A stretch of 64,000 bases of DNA from JBATTK01 sp049670505 (lineage in GTDB: Bacteria; Bacteroidota; Bacteroidia; Flavobacteriales; Flavobacteriaceae), in the NCBI GenBank assembly GCA_049670505.1, contig JBATTK010000007.1:27428-91427 (forward strand), given 5' to 3'. Shown here piece after piece: positions 52,939 to 62,382 of the stretch. Every line of letters starts with the position of its first letter. Position 1 is the first letter of the stretch. The notes beneath the pieces are model-generated. The model did not search any database and had not been told where the DNA came from. It saw only the letters and a program-made list of their open reading frames with translations. The translations under genes were made by a program, and so were the position numbers.

Positions 52939-54255
52939 ATGAGGAATATGGACGTTTTGATCAATGATTTGGCACCAAAAAAATTTGGCAAAATTGGCGT
53001 TCTTTGGACTAGTCTGCTATTGTTAATAATTGTTGTCGGTTTTATCGCCTACATCGATCAGCTTATAAAAGGACAAGTTGTGACCAATATGCGTGATTAT
53101 GCCCTTTGGGGAATTTACATATCAAATTTTGTTTTTTTCGTTGCCACGAGCTTTGTGGGATCGGTTACCGTTGCAGTCTTAAGATTAACAAATAATACAT
53201 GGAGAACACCAGTGGTAAGAATTGCGGAAATTATATCCGTTGCCGCTATTGTTATGGCCGGTATCACTATTATGATCGATATGGCCAGACCCGATAGATT
53301 GCTGAACCTATTCATTTATGCAAGATTGCAATCCCCTATCACTTGGGACGTGATCATCATACCCACATATATAGTGCTTAGTCTGTTGTTGTTATACTTT
53401 CCCTTAATCCCGGATTTCGCAATACTTAAGAAACACTTTGAGAAGAACAAACCAAGACTAAGCAAATGGTATGGGAAACTATCCTTAAAATGGACGGGTA
53501 GCAAAGCTCAAAAAGCACTTCAGGAAAAATCGATTAAAATCATCGTTATCATGATAATTCCGGTCGGGATATTATTACAGACCATTGATGCCTGGTTGTT
53601 TTCCACAACCTATAGGGCAGGATGGGACAGTGCTAATTTTGCCCCTTATTTTATTTCAGGGGCATTTGTAGCAGGTGTCGGCGCCCTTGTTACCGTGACT
53701 TATGTGGTAAGAAAGGTAAAAAAGCTGGAGAATTATATAACCGACTATCATTTTGATAAGCTGGGCAAATTTTTGGCTTTGGCCTGCCTAACATACCTTT
53801 ACTTTAATATAAATGAATATATAATTCCTTTTTTTACCGCTAAACTAGACGAATCAATTCATTTGCAAACCTTGGTTCTCGGGCAATATGCCACATTATT
53901 TTGGACGGTAACGATCGGTGGCCTAGTAGTGCCCATCTTGATTTTACTCTTCAAAAAAGGTAGAAAACCGCTACCGATGTTTATAGTTGGTATAATGGTT
54001 GTTTTAGGTTCATGGTGGAAACGGTATATCATAGTGACACCCACGTTGTTGCATCCATTTTTGCCTATACAGGGAGTCCCCGAATCATGGCGCCACTATT
54101 TTCCAAGCTTACACGAATGGCTAATTACATCCGCAACCTTGGCAATGGCCCTATTGATAATTACGCTATTGGTTCGGTATTTGCCCATTATTCCCATTCA
54201 AAGAACGGCTTATGAACAGGAGTCGTTAAAAACCGGTAAAACTGTTGAGCTATGA
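52939..54255 (+). CDS. NrfD/PsrC-like quinone-interacting membrane subunit
   Basis: This polytopic protein (438 residues from ATG 52939; a GTG at 52933 adds two residues and overlaps the previous stop) has about nine or ten membrane helices. MARPDRLLNLFIYARLQSPITWD near residue 115 is the typical NrfD/PsrC segment near the quinone site, and WWKRYIIVTPTLLHPFLP near residue 352 is also family-typical. It should exchange electrons with menaquinone for the iron-sulfur subunit. Its stop overlaps the ATG of the next gene by 4 bp. Confidence 0.9.
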   Translation: MRNMDVLINDLAPKKFGKIGVLWTSLLLLIIVVGFIAYIDQLIKGQVVTNMRDYALWGIYISNFVFFVATSFVGSVTVAVLRLTNNTWRTPVVRIAEIISVAAIVMAGITIMIDMARPDRLLNLFIYARLQSPITWDVIIIPTYIVLSLLLLYFPLIPDFAILKKHFEKNKPRLSKWYGKLSLKWTGSKAQKALQEKSIKIIVIMIIPVGILLQTIDAWLFSTTYRAGWDSANFAPYFISGAFVAGVGALVTVTYVVRKVKKLENYITDYHFDKLGKFLALACLTYLYFNINEYIIPFFTAKLDESIHLQTLVLGQYATLFWTVTIGGLVVPILILLFKKGRKPLPMFIVGIMVVLGSWWKRYIIVTPTLLHPFLPIQGVPESWRHYFPSLHEWLITSATLAMALLIITLLVRYLPIIPIQRTAYEQESLKTGKTVEL

Positions 54256-55124
54256 AAACTAAATCTGAACTGGACCTTATTTTTTTTGTATTCCTAACCG
54301 TGTTTTGCGGTGTTATAGGTTTTCAAAATATAGCTGCCCAAAATGTCAAAAAAAATAGGGTGAGGTTAAAAGCGGATTATGTAAAAATAATGGATAATGA
54401 AGTCTTTTTAAAGATCAAGGCATCGTCTAAAATTGAAAATCGTAATATGGACGTACCTCATATCGATTTAACCGTTTATAACGAGTTTGATGGCGAAGAA
54501 ATTGAATTGGGGAATACAACCACCAATAGGAAAGGTGAAAGTAAGTTTGTGTTATCAAATTTAGATAAAATGGAACCCGATACTACTAACACTTATACCA
54601 TCGTAGTTTCATTTGAAGGGAACGAGTCCTACAAGAGGGCCTCAAGAAGTGTAAGTTTTAAAAATGCGGATATCAAAGCCAAACTGATAACAAAGGACAG
54701 CATTAATTATGTAACGGCCACATTAATGGATACAGGTTCGGACAGCTTAGTTGTCGGGGAATCGTTAAACGTACAAGTACAACGGTTATTCGGTCCTTTA
54801 AAAATTGGGGAAGAATTCAATAATACTGATGAAAATGGTACTATCCTTGTCCCTGTCGAAGAAGGAATACCTGGTATTGATGGAAATTTGACCATAGAAG
54901 TAGTCCTAAATGATCATGATGAATATGGAACGGTAAAAGCTTTGATAGATGCCCCTATTGGAACCCCTATAGTAGAGGAATCTACGTTTGATCAAAGAAC
55001 GATGTGGTCTCCCCGAAATAAAACACCCTTATTCATGCTTGTATTTACAAATCTTTTGATTTTTGGAATATGGGGATTCATAGCATATTTAATTACCAAT
55101 TTATTTAGAATAGCAAAATCTTAA
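54252..55124 (+). CDS. Tail-anchored extracytoplasmic Ig-like protein of the cytochrome operon
   Basis: This 290-residue protein has an N-terminal signal (FFVFLTVFCGVIGFQNIAAQ), two beta-rich domains (about 35-140 and 145-245; VYNEFDGEEIELG and TDENGTILVPVEEG resemble Ig-like or CNA-B-like turns) and one C-terminal membrane helix (LFMLVFTNLLIFGIWGFIAYL). It has no heme or cluster motif. It overlaps the NrfD gene by 4 bp and is followed 9 bp later by a cytochrome gene, so it may scaffold the complex. Family not recognised. Confidence 0.7.
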   Translation: MKTKSELDLIFFVFLTVFCGVIGFQNIAAQNVKKNRVRLKADYVKIMDNEVFLKIKASSKIENRNMDVPHIDLTVYNEFDGEEIELGNTTTNRKGESKFVLSNLDKMEPDTTNTYTIVVSFEGNESYKRASRSVSFKNADIKAKLITKDSINYVTATLMDTGSDSLVVGESLNVQVQRLFGPLKIGEEFNNTDENGTILVPVEEGIPGIDGNLTIEVVLNDHDEYGTVKALIDAPIGTPIVEESTFDQRTMWSPRNKTPLFMLVFTNLLIFGIWGFIAYLITNLFRIAKS

Positions 55125-55133
55125 ATCGAAAAA

Positions 55134-55532
55134 ATGAAAACACTTAAATCGTTAACAATTATTGCAATCGTATCATTTGTATTGTACTCTTTTACCTATG
55201 CGGTACAGGAAGAATGGGTAGTGCCGGAAAAATATGAAACTATGAAAAACCCGACCGACCCAAAAGTCGACCTGGCCATAGGAAAGTCATTGTATAATAA
55301 GCATTGTAAGTCCTGCCATGGTAAGGAAGGCTATGGAGATGGACCAAAAGCCGATGAGGTAGAAGGGGATTTAGGGGATTTCTCCACTGCGGAATACCAA
55401 GCACAGACGGATGGTGCCCTGTTTTATAAAACTTCGTTCGGTAGGGATGACATGCCCGAATACACCAAAAAAATGCCCGATGATGAAGACCGATGGCTCA
55501 TTGTAAACTATATGAGAACATTGAAAGAATAG
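55134..55532 (+). CDS. Monoheme cytochrome c
   Basis: This 132-residue class I cytochrome has an N-terminal signal or anchor (LTIIAIVSFVLYSFTYAV), a heme site CKSCH near residue 59 in LYNKHCKSCHGKEGYG, and a likely axial Met in DDMPEYTKKMPDDE near residue 105. It is the last gene of the operon and could carry electrons between the complex and an oxidase or reductase. Confidence 0.92.
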   Translation: MKTLKSLTIIAIVSFVLYSFTYAVQEEWVVPEKYETMKNPTDPKVDLAIGKSLYNKHCKSCHGKEGYGDGPKADEVEGDLGDFSTAEYQAQTDGALFYKTSFGRDDMPEYTKKMPDDEDRWLIVNYMRTLKE

Positions 55533-55634
55533 GTTATAGTGTTTTGTCCCCGACGCATACATTTTAGGACAGGACCAAAATAAAATCGAAGGTTATTGAC
55601 AAAATTTTTAAAGTTTTAAGATCAATCGTGTACC

Positions 55635-56858
55635 ATGAACAAGTCACTACGCTATATTAGTATTTCGCATAAAAGAGCTTCGGTCGCACAACGTGAGATT
55701 TATCATATCCCGGAGGAAGAAAAGAACGGTTTGATAGCACACATCCGTACTACCTTTCCCGATATTGCCGGATTGCTCCTTTTGGTTACTTGTAATAGAA
55801 CGGAAGTTTATTTTGAATCCGTAACTACCTCCGCCACGGCATTGCTCAATTTTCTTGTGCATATAAAAGCATCGAATAGCGGTAAAACAACGAAGCAACT
55901 TTTTAATTACAAGGACGATACGGAAGAAACGGTAAGACACCTATTGAAAGTTTCCTCGGGCCTGGCTTCCTCCATAATGGGCGATGCGGAAATCGTACAC
56001 CAGATAAAAAAGGCATACCAATTTTCCATGGCCCTTAACTTACAGGGTTCTCTGTTGGAGCGGGCCATGCAGACGGTATTTAAAAGCCACAAGCGGATAA
56101 GCAACGAAACCCTTTTTAGGGACGGCACCACCTCAATGGCCTATAAAGCCCTTAAGGTCATCAACCACACCTATGGTAAAGCTTCCGCAAAAAGAAAAAA
56201 AATACTGTTTATAGGCGCCGGGGATATTGTGAAGCAATTATTCAAGTATAATTCCAAATTCAACTTCAGCAACATTTACATCGGTAATCGTACGGAAGAA
56301 AAGGCCATTGCCCTGGCACAAAAGTATCAGGCAAGGGTATATGATTGGAACAAGGTAGTGGCGAACGATTTTCAAGGTTTTGATGTGGTCATCGGAGCCG
56401 CGAGCAATTGCGCCAATCTAGTGAAAAACATACCTATCGCAGGACCAGATCAAGTACTTCTGATAGATTTGGCGGTACCGGGCAATATCAATAAAACCCT
56501 ATCCCACAACAAAAACGTTTCGCTTTATGATCTGGACACCATTTCGGAAGATTTGGAAGATACCAAGGAAAAAAGAATGGCCGCTATCGGCAAGGTGGCC
56601 GATATTATTGCCGAAGAGCTTTCGTCATATAAAGAATGGCTCCAAGGAGCGCCCTTAAGGGCAATTTTAGCGGAATATAAAATTATTGTGAATCAAAAGG
56701 TGATGGACTATTTTGAGACCGGTTCGGAAGCGTATAGCCTTCAAGCGGTTAAAACGGTTACCGACAGGGTCATCAGAAAATTAAAGAGAAAAGCGACCGT
56801 ATCGATGCCCGCTGAGGAAATGGACGCAGTTATTGCCCAACAGGCTTCATTTTTATAG
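55635..56858 (+). CDS. hemA: Glutamyl-tRNA reductase HemA
   Basis: HemA reduces Glu-tRNA to glutamate-1-semialdehyde, the first step of C5 heme synthesis. The 407-residue protein has catalytic Cys53 in VTCNRTEVYF, the SSIMGDAEIVHQIK catalytic-domain motif, a Rossmann NADPH site (LFIGAGDIVKQL) and a C-terminal dimerisation helix. The rest of the heme pathway is not here, and being beside cytochrome genes it may be an extra copy that boosts heme supply. Confidence 0.95.
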   Translation: MNKSLRYISISHKRASVAQREIYHIPEEEKNGLIAHIRTTFPDIAGLLLLVTCNRTEVYFESVTTSATALLNFLVHIKASNSGKTTKQLFNYKDDTEETVRHLLKVSSGLASSIMGDAEIVHQIKKAYQFSMALNLQGSLLERAMQTVFKSHKRISNETLFRDGTTSMAYKALKVINHTYGKASAKRKKILFIGAGDIVKQLFKYNSKFNFSNIYIGNRTEEKAIALAQKYQARVYDWNKVVANDFQGFDVVIGAASNCANLVKNIPIAGPDQVLLIDLAVPGNINKTLSHNKNVSLYDLDTISEDLEDTKEKRMAAIGKVADIIAEELSSYKEWLQGAPLRAILAEYKIIVNQKVMDYFETGSEAYSLQAVKTVTDRVIRKLKRKATVSMPAEEMDAVIAQQASFL

Positions 56859-56923
56859 AAAACAACCGTTTGGGTCATCTTTTACGATCCATACAACGAC
56901 TACCTTACGCAAAAAACAAAATA

Positions 56924-57709
56924 ATGATATTGAAGTTTAAATATATACCGTTAATAATCATAACCCTGACCATTGTAACCGCTTGCAATAACACCCCAAA
57001 GGTTATTGAACCAGCCACCAAAACGGAGCGTTCCCCGGATTCTTCGACACCCTTGACCACTAATGCCGATACATCGTCCAATACTAAGTTGCATACCGTT
57101 GTGATAAACGAAATACTCCCAACGGAGAGATACGTTTACCTAAAGGTAAAAGAGGGCAAAGCGGAGTTTTGGATAGCTACTGGAAAAATGGAAGTTAAAA
57201 AAGGGGAGACCTATTTTTATAAGGGCGGACTGCTTAAGACCGATTTTAAAAGTGAGGAATACGACAGGGTATTCAAGGAGATCTATCTGGTCATGAATCT
57301 GGTATCGGATAAGGATCACTCAAAGGCGATGAAGGTCACGGCCAAGGATAATTCCGTTGGGGATAAAAGAGTCGCGATAAAAGAGGATATCCCCACACAT
57401 ACGGAAAAGATAATCGGGTATAAAGGTGCCATATCAATTGCCGAATTGGTAAAGGATCCAAAAAAGTACGAGGGCCATTCCGTACAGATTAGCGGTACAT
57501 GTGTAAAAGTAAACCCGGACATCATGAATCGGAACTGGATGCACATACGTGACGGAAGTAAGGACGATTATGACCTGGTCGTTACCTCCAACGCAAAAGT
57601 ACCCGAAGGTTCGGACATAACTATCCGTGCCATTGTAGCACTCAACAGGGATTTTGGTGCAGGGTATACCTATGACCTTATTTTAGAAAACGGCACGCTG
57701 GTACAGTAA
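56924..57709 (+). CDS. OB-fold lipoprotein near the cytochrome c synthesis gene
   Basis: This protein, from ATG 56924, has a lipoprotein signal (LTIVTACNN) and a Ser/Thr-rich linker, then two small beta domains (about 60-150 and 165-260); the second, with GHSVQISGTCVKVNP and WMHIRDGS, is an OB-fold like those annotated as nucleic-acid-binding but used for many ligands. An earlier in-frame start at 56870 lacks support. It lies 65 bp after hemA and convergent with ccsBA (10 bp gap). A role in heme or cytochrome handling is only inferred from position. Confidence 0.65.
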   Translation: MILKFKYIPLIIITLTIVTACNNTPKVIEPATKTERSPDSSTPLTTNADTSSNTKLHTVVINEILPTERYVYLKVKEGKAEFWIATGKMEVKKGETYFYKGGLLKTDFKSEEYDRVFKEIYLVMNLVSDKDHSKAMKVTAKDNSVGDKRVAIKEDIPTHTEKIIGYKGAISIAELVKDPKKYEGHSVQISGTCVKVNPDIMNRNWMHIRDGSKDDYDLVVTSNAKVPEGSDITIRAIVALNRDFGAGYTYDLILENGTLVQ

Positions 57710-57719
57710 ATATACTCCC

Positions 57720-60700
57720 CTAGGAAATGATAGGGTATTTTCTCTTTTTATAGTATGCGATACCACTTATAATTAGTATTGAAATGACCACCACGTAGAC
57801 CCAATTTGGAACTGGTACGGGGTCGCCAGTGGCGTAGGAATGCAGACCGGACAGATAATAGTTTACCCCGTAATAGGTCATAATAACGGATGCCAATCCA
57901 AAGATGGTGGCCAGATTGTAGGCGAACAAGCCTGTCAATTTTGGGATAAGTCTCATATGCAGTATAAATGCATAGATCAGGATGGTGACCAAGGCCCAAG
58001 TTTCCTTGGCATCCCAGCCCCAATACCTTCCCCAGGACTCATTGGCCCAGACACCCCCTAAATACGTGCCCACGCTGACCATAAAAAGCCCCCCGATCAG
58101 AGTCAGTTCACTTATATACGACATTTCCCGGATAATTCTTTTTACCCTAGTCTTGTTAGATTCCCTTATAAAAACTATCAGTATGAGATTGATCAACCCT
58201 ATGATGGCCCCCAACATTAAAAAGCCATAGCTCCCTGCCTCCAAAGAAACATGGATGGTGAGCCAATACGATTTTAGGACCGGCACCAAGGGCGTAATCT
58301 CAGGATCCAGGAAACTTAAGGTGGAAACAAAAAGTATGGTCGCTGCCAATACCATGGTGGCGGCCAGGCCTCCTAGGGACTTCCGGGTAAATATCACCCC
58401 GGCCAAGGTAGAAGTCCAGGCAATATAGATCATGGATTCATAGCCATTGCTCCAGGGCGCCCTTTCCGAGACGTACCAACGTAATCCCAGCCCTAGGGTA
58501 TGTAAAACGAATCCAAGGACAACCAATGAAAACAGGATCTTATAAACGATCTTTAAATTTACCTTAGGTCTAAAGACCGAAAGGAACAAAAAGAACAGAA
58601 GCCCTATTCCGAGTAAAATATACAGTCCCGCCAATCGGGTAAAAATGTTTAACTCGTTCAGCAGTATTTCCGCATCGATCTTTGATTCCGAAGGGGCGAT
58701 GGAACCGCCCTTTTCCTTTTGATATTCCTTCAGTTGATCTAAAATAAGTCCGGCCTCCGTATAATCGCTCGTGGCAATGGCCTCCTTAAGGGTGGTACTA
58801 TAGGAACCGAAAATATCTACTGCACTATCTGCCGAACCATGTACATCGTTGACGGCATGGTTATGGGCCGAAATGGGGCCCCAGGTATTATTGGGGTCAT
58901 CGGGAGTGGGAACCAGTTTTAACAAGCTTCCGGAAAAGACCATTCTTAGGATATTGACCCTTTCATCTATTTTTAGCAATTCCTTCTCATAGACTCCCCT
59001 GTCTATGGGTTCCAGACCGTAGACTTTGCGAACTTCGTCCTGTAGGATATAGCCCCCATTAGTATTGAAAAAATCCTTATAAGCTGCATATTGGCCTTCG
59101 ACATTTATGATTTTTTGCAGGTCTTTATGTTTTCCCAGTTTTATGATAGGAGCACTGTACCATTCCTGCTTGTTTACAAATAGACTTAAAAGAATTTGAT
59201 CGGCCGTTAGTCCGAACAAACTTTCCTTTCTGGCCACTTTTCGCATAATTTCCCTGGAAAGGGTATGGGCCGGTTTCATCCGTCCCTTAAAATCTTGTAC
59301 CACCAGTTTGCTGAATTTCTCGGCATGGTCCAATTGAACGGCCTGTGCCACATACGTATTATTTTCTTCCGATTGTGCATACGTCATGGAAGATGCCAAA
59401 AGGGCCAAAAAGATAAAAGTAGAGCTCTTTGCCCTCAATTTTTTAATTTTTTGGGTGACTTGGTGAAACCTGGTTCTTTTGCTGAAGAAGGTCAAGATCA
59501 TTCCCAAGGTCAATAGGGTGTATCCTATATAGGAAACCACGGTTCCCCAAAAATCGCTGTTTACGCTTAAATAAGTGCCCTTTTCATCCTTATCAAAAGA
59601 AGACTGAAAAAAACGATAGCCATCGTAGTCCAGGATATTGTTCATAAAAATGCGGTAATCCATTGTTACATTCTTTTTGTCATCTACCAAGGTCACCTCA
59701 CTGGCATAGGAAGAGGCACTGTTGGTACCCGGATATTTATCCAGGATAAACTTGTTTAGTTTTATGAAGAAGGGTACGGTCATTTCTTTTGCCCCATAGG
59801 AAACCGAAAGGTTCAAATTGTCAAAATTAAGTTCGTTGGGCCTTCCTGGGGCCCCTTTGCTACCGTACACATAGGTTTCGTTGGTCTTGCCGTTAACCGA
59901 TATATTCATTAAAAGTGCCGTTCTACTTTCGTTCCTTACCTTGGGATCTTCGGATCGGAGCAGTACAAGACCGTTTTTATTAAAATCGGAAAAAACAAAA
60001 CTGTTGATACCATCGGAATATAAAGCACGTAATAACAATGGCTTGTAGCTATTGGAAGGATATAGGGTGTCCTTTTTTTGGGTAGCCATTACCGTTTGGA
60101 TAAGGGCCATATCATAATTGAATACCAAGGAATCGTTTTTATAGCGAATGTTTATGGCCCCGGGCAACTGTTTATCCCTAAAATTGTAGACCAGGTTCCT
60201 AATACGTTTGGTCTGGCCTTGGCCTATAAAGTATTCCTCCCTGCCATTGGCCCCTCCTACGACCATCTTCAACGTTGGTTTACCCTCCTTATCTTCACTA
60301 AAGACTTGTTTCGGATTAGGTATAAACCCCTTTACCTTAACGTCGATCAGATCGCTTCCAATCAAATAAGATCTGTGCCAGTCATTGTTTCCCAAGGATG
60401 CAAAAAGGACCGGCTCGTCAAAATAATAAGTCTGGTCATCCTTGTCTACATTGAACTTTAGAAATGTACGGGCCGAGAGAAAGCTATTTGCAGAGCCGTT
60501 TTCCCTGATATGCATAATCCCCTCAAAACCCAAGTATCTTGTTAATCCGGCACCGATTAAAATAATGATGATTGCACCATGAAATAGGAGCAGCGGCCAC
60601 TTCTTTTGCTGTACCATCCGGAACTTAAAAATGTTTACGATTATAGTAATGCCGAACAGGACGAGCAAGAGCTCGAACCACCAGGATTTGAAGATAACCT

Positions 60701-60845
60701 TTTGGGCGGCGCTCGTTCCGTAATCGTTTTCGATAAAGGTAGCTATGCCTATAGCGGAAGCGAATAACAACAAATAAATTCCGGCTGCGCGGGTATTGAA
60801 TAAGGGAGTTAAATATTTAGTGATGCCAGCAAGTGCTTTCTTCAT
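57720..60845 (-). CDS. ccsBA: Fused ResB-CcsA cytochrome c synthase (system II)
   Basis: This 1041-residue fusion exports heme and attaches it to CxxCH cysteines. The first half is ResB/CcsB-like (helices near 20-40, 55-70, 83-103 and about 435-455, with a large periplasmic part between). A further periplasmic region (about 470-740) leads to the CcsA half (helices from about 745 to the end) containing the tryptophan-rich heme site WGRYWGWDAKETWAL near residue 955. Conserved histidines flank it. The ResB-first fusion is normal for Bacteroidota. It serves the cytochromes encoded at 49043-55532 and shares a promoter palindrome with them. Confidence 0.93.
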   Translation of the reverse strand: MKKALAGITKYLTPLFNTRAAGIYLLLFASAIGIATFIENDYGTSAAQKVIFKSWWFELLLVLFGITIIVNIFKFRMVQQKKWPLLLFHGAIIIILIGAGLTRYLGFEGIMHIRENGSANSFLSARTFLKFNVDKDDQTYYFDEPVLFASLGNNDWHRSYLIGSDLIDVKVKGFIPNPKQVFSEDKEGKPTLKMVVGGANGREEYFIGQGQTKRIRNLVYNFRDKQLPGAINIRYKNDSLVFNYDMALIQTVMATQKKDTLYPSNSYKPLLLRALYSDGINSFVFSDFNKNGLVLLRSEDPKVRNESRTALLMNISVNGKTNETYVYGSKGAPGRPNELNFDNLNLSVSYGAKEMTVPFFIKLNKFILDKYPGTNSASSYASEVTLVDDKKNVTMDYRIFMNNILDYDGYRFFQSSFDKDEKGTYLSVNSDFWGTVVSYIGYTLLTLGMILTFFSKRTRFHQVTQKIKKLRAKSSTFIFLALLASSMTYAQSEENNTYVAQAVQLDHAEKFSKLVVQDFKGRMKPAHTLSREIMRKVARKESLFGLTADQILLSLFVNKQEWYSAPIIKLGKHKDLQKIINVEGQYAAYKDFFNTNGGYILQDEVRKVYGLEPIDRGVYEKELLKIDERVNILRMVFSGSLLKLVPTPDDPNNTWGPISAHNHAVNDVHGSADSAVDIFGSYSTTLKEAIATSDYTEAGLILDQLKEYQKEKGGSIAPSESKIDAEILLNELNIFTRLAGLYILLGIGLLFFLFLSVFRPKVNLKIVYKILFSLVVLGFVLHTLGLGLRWYVSERAPWSNGYESMIYIAWTSTLAGVIFTRKSLGGLAATMVLAATILFVSTLSFLDPEITPLVPVLKSYWLTIHVSLEAGSYGFLMLGAIIGLINLILIVFIRESNKTRVKRIIREMSYISELTLIGGLFMVSVGTYLGGVWANESWGRYWGWDAKETWALVTILIYAFILHMRLIPKLTGLFAYNLATIFGLASVIMTYYGVNYYLSGLHSYATGDPVPVPNWVYVVVISILIISGIAYYKKRKYPIIS

Positions 60846-60971
60846 ATGTAACAGTATGGTTTTTTTAAGTTCGGCCTAAAAATATAGAGGACTTATATAC
60901 TTCATTAAAACCCCTGTAATCTATAGTGTTAAAGGTCAATCGGAATATATGCCCATTATTCAACATGGCTC

Positions 60972-60979
60972 GCAAGCTA
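60972..60979 (-). promoter_or_regulatory. Weak -7 element of ccsBA
   Basis: On the minus strand this reads TAGCTTGC, a partial match to TAnnTTTG. Its centre is 33 bp from the palindrome centre, as in the ppdK promoter, which is the main reason to propose it. Confidence 0.35.
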
Positions 60980-61001
60980 GTGAAACGAACATGGAACAAA
61001 A

Positions 61002-61015
61002 ATGACATTTGTCAT
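61002..61015. promoter_or_regulatory. Perfect CRP/FNR-type palindrome upstream of ccsBA
   Basis: ATGACATTTGTCAT is a perfect 6-2-6 palindrome and the best copy of the motif also found at 48804 and 48953. It sits about 160 bp before the ccsBA start codon. Confidence 0.65.
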
Positions 61016-61209
61016 AGATAATCCTTAGAAGATAGGACCACATGGACAAGGCCTCGGCTTTCAATCCCTTCCGTCTTTTATCCCGGAAAAAGGAATAAAA
61101 GCCATCTTCCCTTATCCAAGGGACGGAGTAAAAAAAATATGGGTATGTGCTAACTTTCCGAGAAGGAGTTTGGCTTGGGGAAAGCCGGTTTTAATACATT
61201 TTTTAATTT

Positions 61210-61737
61210 TTAGAGATTACCCAGCCGTATGCCAAACCTTTTTACTTTCTCCCAATCGGTGTATTCAATTTCTGCGTCGGCATTTGTTGGCCCTTTGGTC
61301 ATCCACATAATGAGCTGAATCATGATTCGATCGAAAAACGGATATTTTTTATAGTCCAGTTTTCCTGCGAATACTTCAACTACGGTAGGTGTCCAATCTA
61401 TGGTCTTAAAAAACTTTACGACATAGGGATTTTTATCGGGGGTGTTCTTTTCCGGCTTTCTGGCAACCAGATTTACGGAAAAGAAAGCTGTTTTTAAGGT
61501 ATCCAATTGTTTTTTATGCGTGTTTATAAAGTCGATTATTTTTTTATTGTGAACTCCGTATCTAATGCTTGCACCTATGATAAAACTATCGTAGTCGGTT
61601 ATATCCCCATTAAAGTCATCAACTACGAACACATCAACTTTTTTGCTGTTTTGCTGTAGTTGGTCCCTAAGTATATTGCAAATTTTTAGAGTTTGTCCAT
61701 CTACGGAAGAATACAGTATTGCAGTTTTGCCGTTCAT
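61210..61737 (-). CDS. hemG: Menaquinone-dependent protoporphyrinogen oxidase HemG
   Basis: This 175-residue flavodoxin-like enzyme oxidises protoporphyrinogen IX to protoporphyrin IX using FMN and menaquinone. Visible features are the flavin-binding YSSVDGQT near residue 9, IIGASIRYG near 53, FFSVNLVARKPEKNTP near 85 (the HemG-specific loop) and YTDWEKVKRF near the end. With hemA it adds a second heme-pathway gene to this region. It is separated from ccsBA by 364 bp on the same strand. Confidence 0.88.
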   Translation of the reverse strand: MNGKTAILYSSVDGQTLKICNILRDQLQQNSKKVDVFVVDDFNGDITDYDSFIIGASIRYGVHNKKIIDFINTHKKQLDTLKTAFFSVNLVARKPEKNTPDKNPYVVKFFKTIDWTPTVVEVFAGKLDYKKYPFFDRIMIQLIMWMTKGPTNADAEIEYTDWEKVKRFGIRLGNL

Positions 61738-62382
61738 ATTAAATTCCTATTTCCAAAGTTCGGAATTAGTTTTTTATTACCTGCCATATGGATCGGAAAA
61801 AAAGATATCCCCTGGGGTCTTTTGAAAAAGAGTCCATTATACTATTAGGTATCTTACTGATATGGATTTTATAAAACGTTTTAGCAGAAGCCAACCAGTA
61901 ATGATAGCTGCACATATGGATGTTCATTCTTATAATAGGCCAAATACATGACACTGCATAATTTTCGGAATGGTACGGAATAATAATTTTCCAAAATAGT
62001 ACAGCAGTGAAAACTCAATTTTCATACATTGGAAATCTGCCCACAAGAATACTATTTTTCCTATTCCCAACTTTTATTTTAAAGAGCAAAGAGAAAACTG
62101 GAAGAATTAGGAATTATAGCAAAAACCTATGAACAATTCCCATATAGCGGATTATATGAAAGCAACAGATAGAGCGATAACGGGCTTTACACTCTAGGAA
62201 ATGTCCAGAATTGATTAGATTTTAATCATAGAAAGGTTTAAAAATTTGCGAAAAATGCTACCCACAACCTATAATTCATTGTGACAGCATGGTAAAGCAA
62301 CGACACTACTTTTACAATTTGTATTTTTATAGGGCATGAAAAATTTGACGCAGGCCATCGCGTTCAAAAACAAAGTGTTAAG
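61738..62382. other. 645-bp region without a recognisable intact gene
   Basis: No intact gene is apparent. A 29-codon frame between stops at 62084-62173 reads like protein (KRKLEELGIIAKTYEQFPYS) and may be a gene remnant. The promoters of hemG and the SRPBCC gene should be at the two ends. Confidence 0.45.

Larger units (their letters stand above)
60846..61209. other. Promoter region of ccsBA and end of hemG transcript
   Basis: These 364 bp hold the perfect palindrome at 61002-61015 and a weak minus-strand -7 element near 60975. The remainder shows no gene. CCTTTTCCGGGATAAAAG-like complementarity near 61070-61095 (CTTTTATCCCGGAAAAAGG) could be a weak hairpin. Confidence 0.5.

Noticed and set aside
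51953..54255. Iron-sulfur and NrfD pair as a nitrite (Nrf) or polysulfide (Psr) reductase
   Set aside because: No NrfA, NrfB or molybdopterin catalytic subunit is encoded around it.
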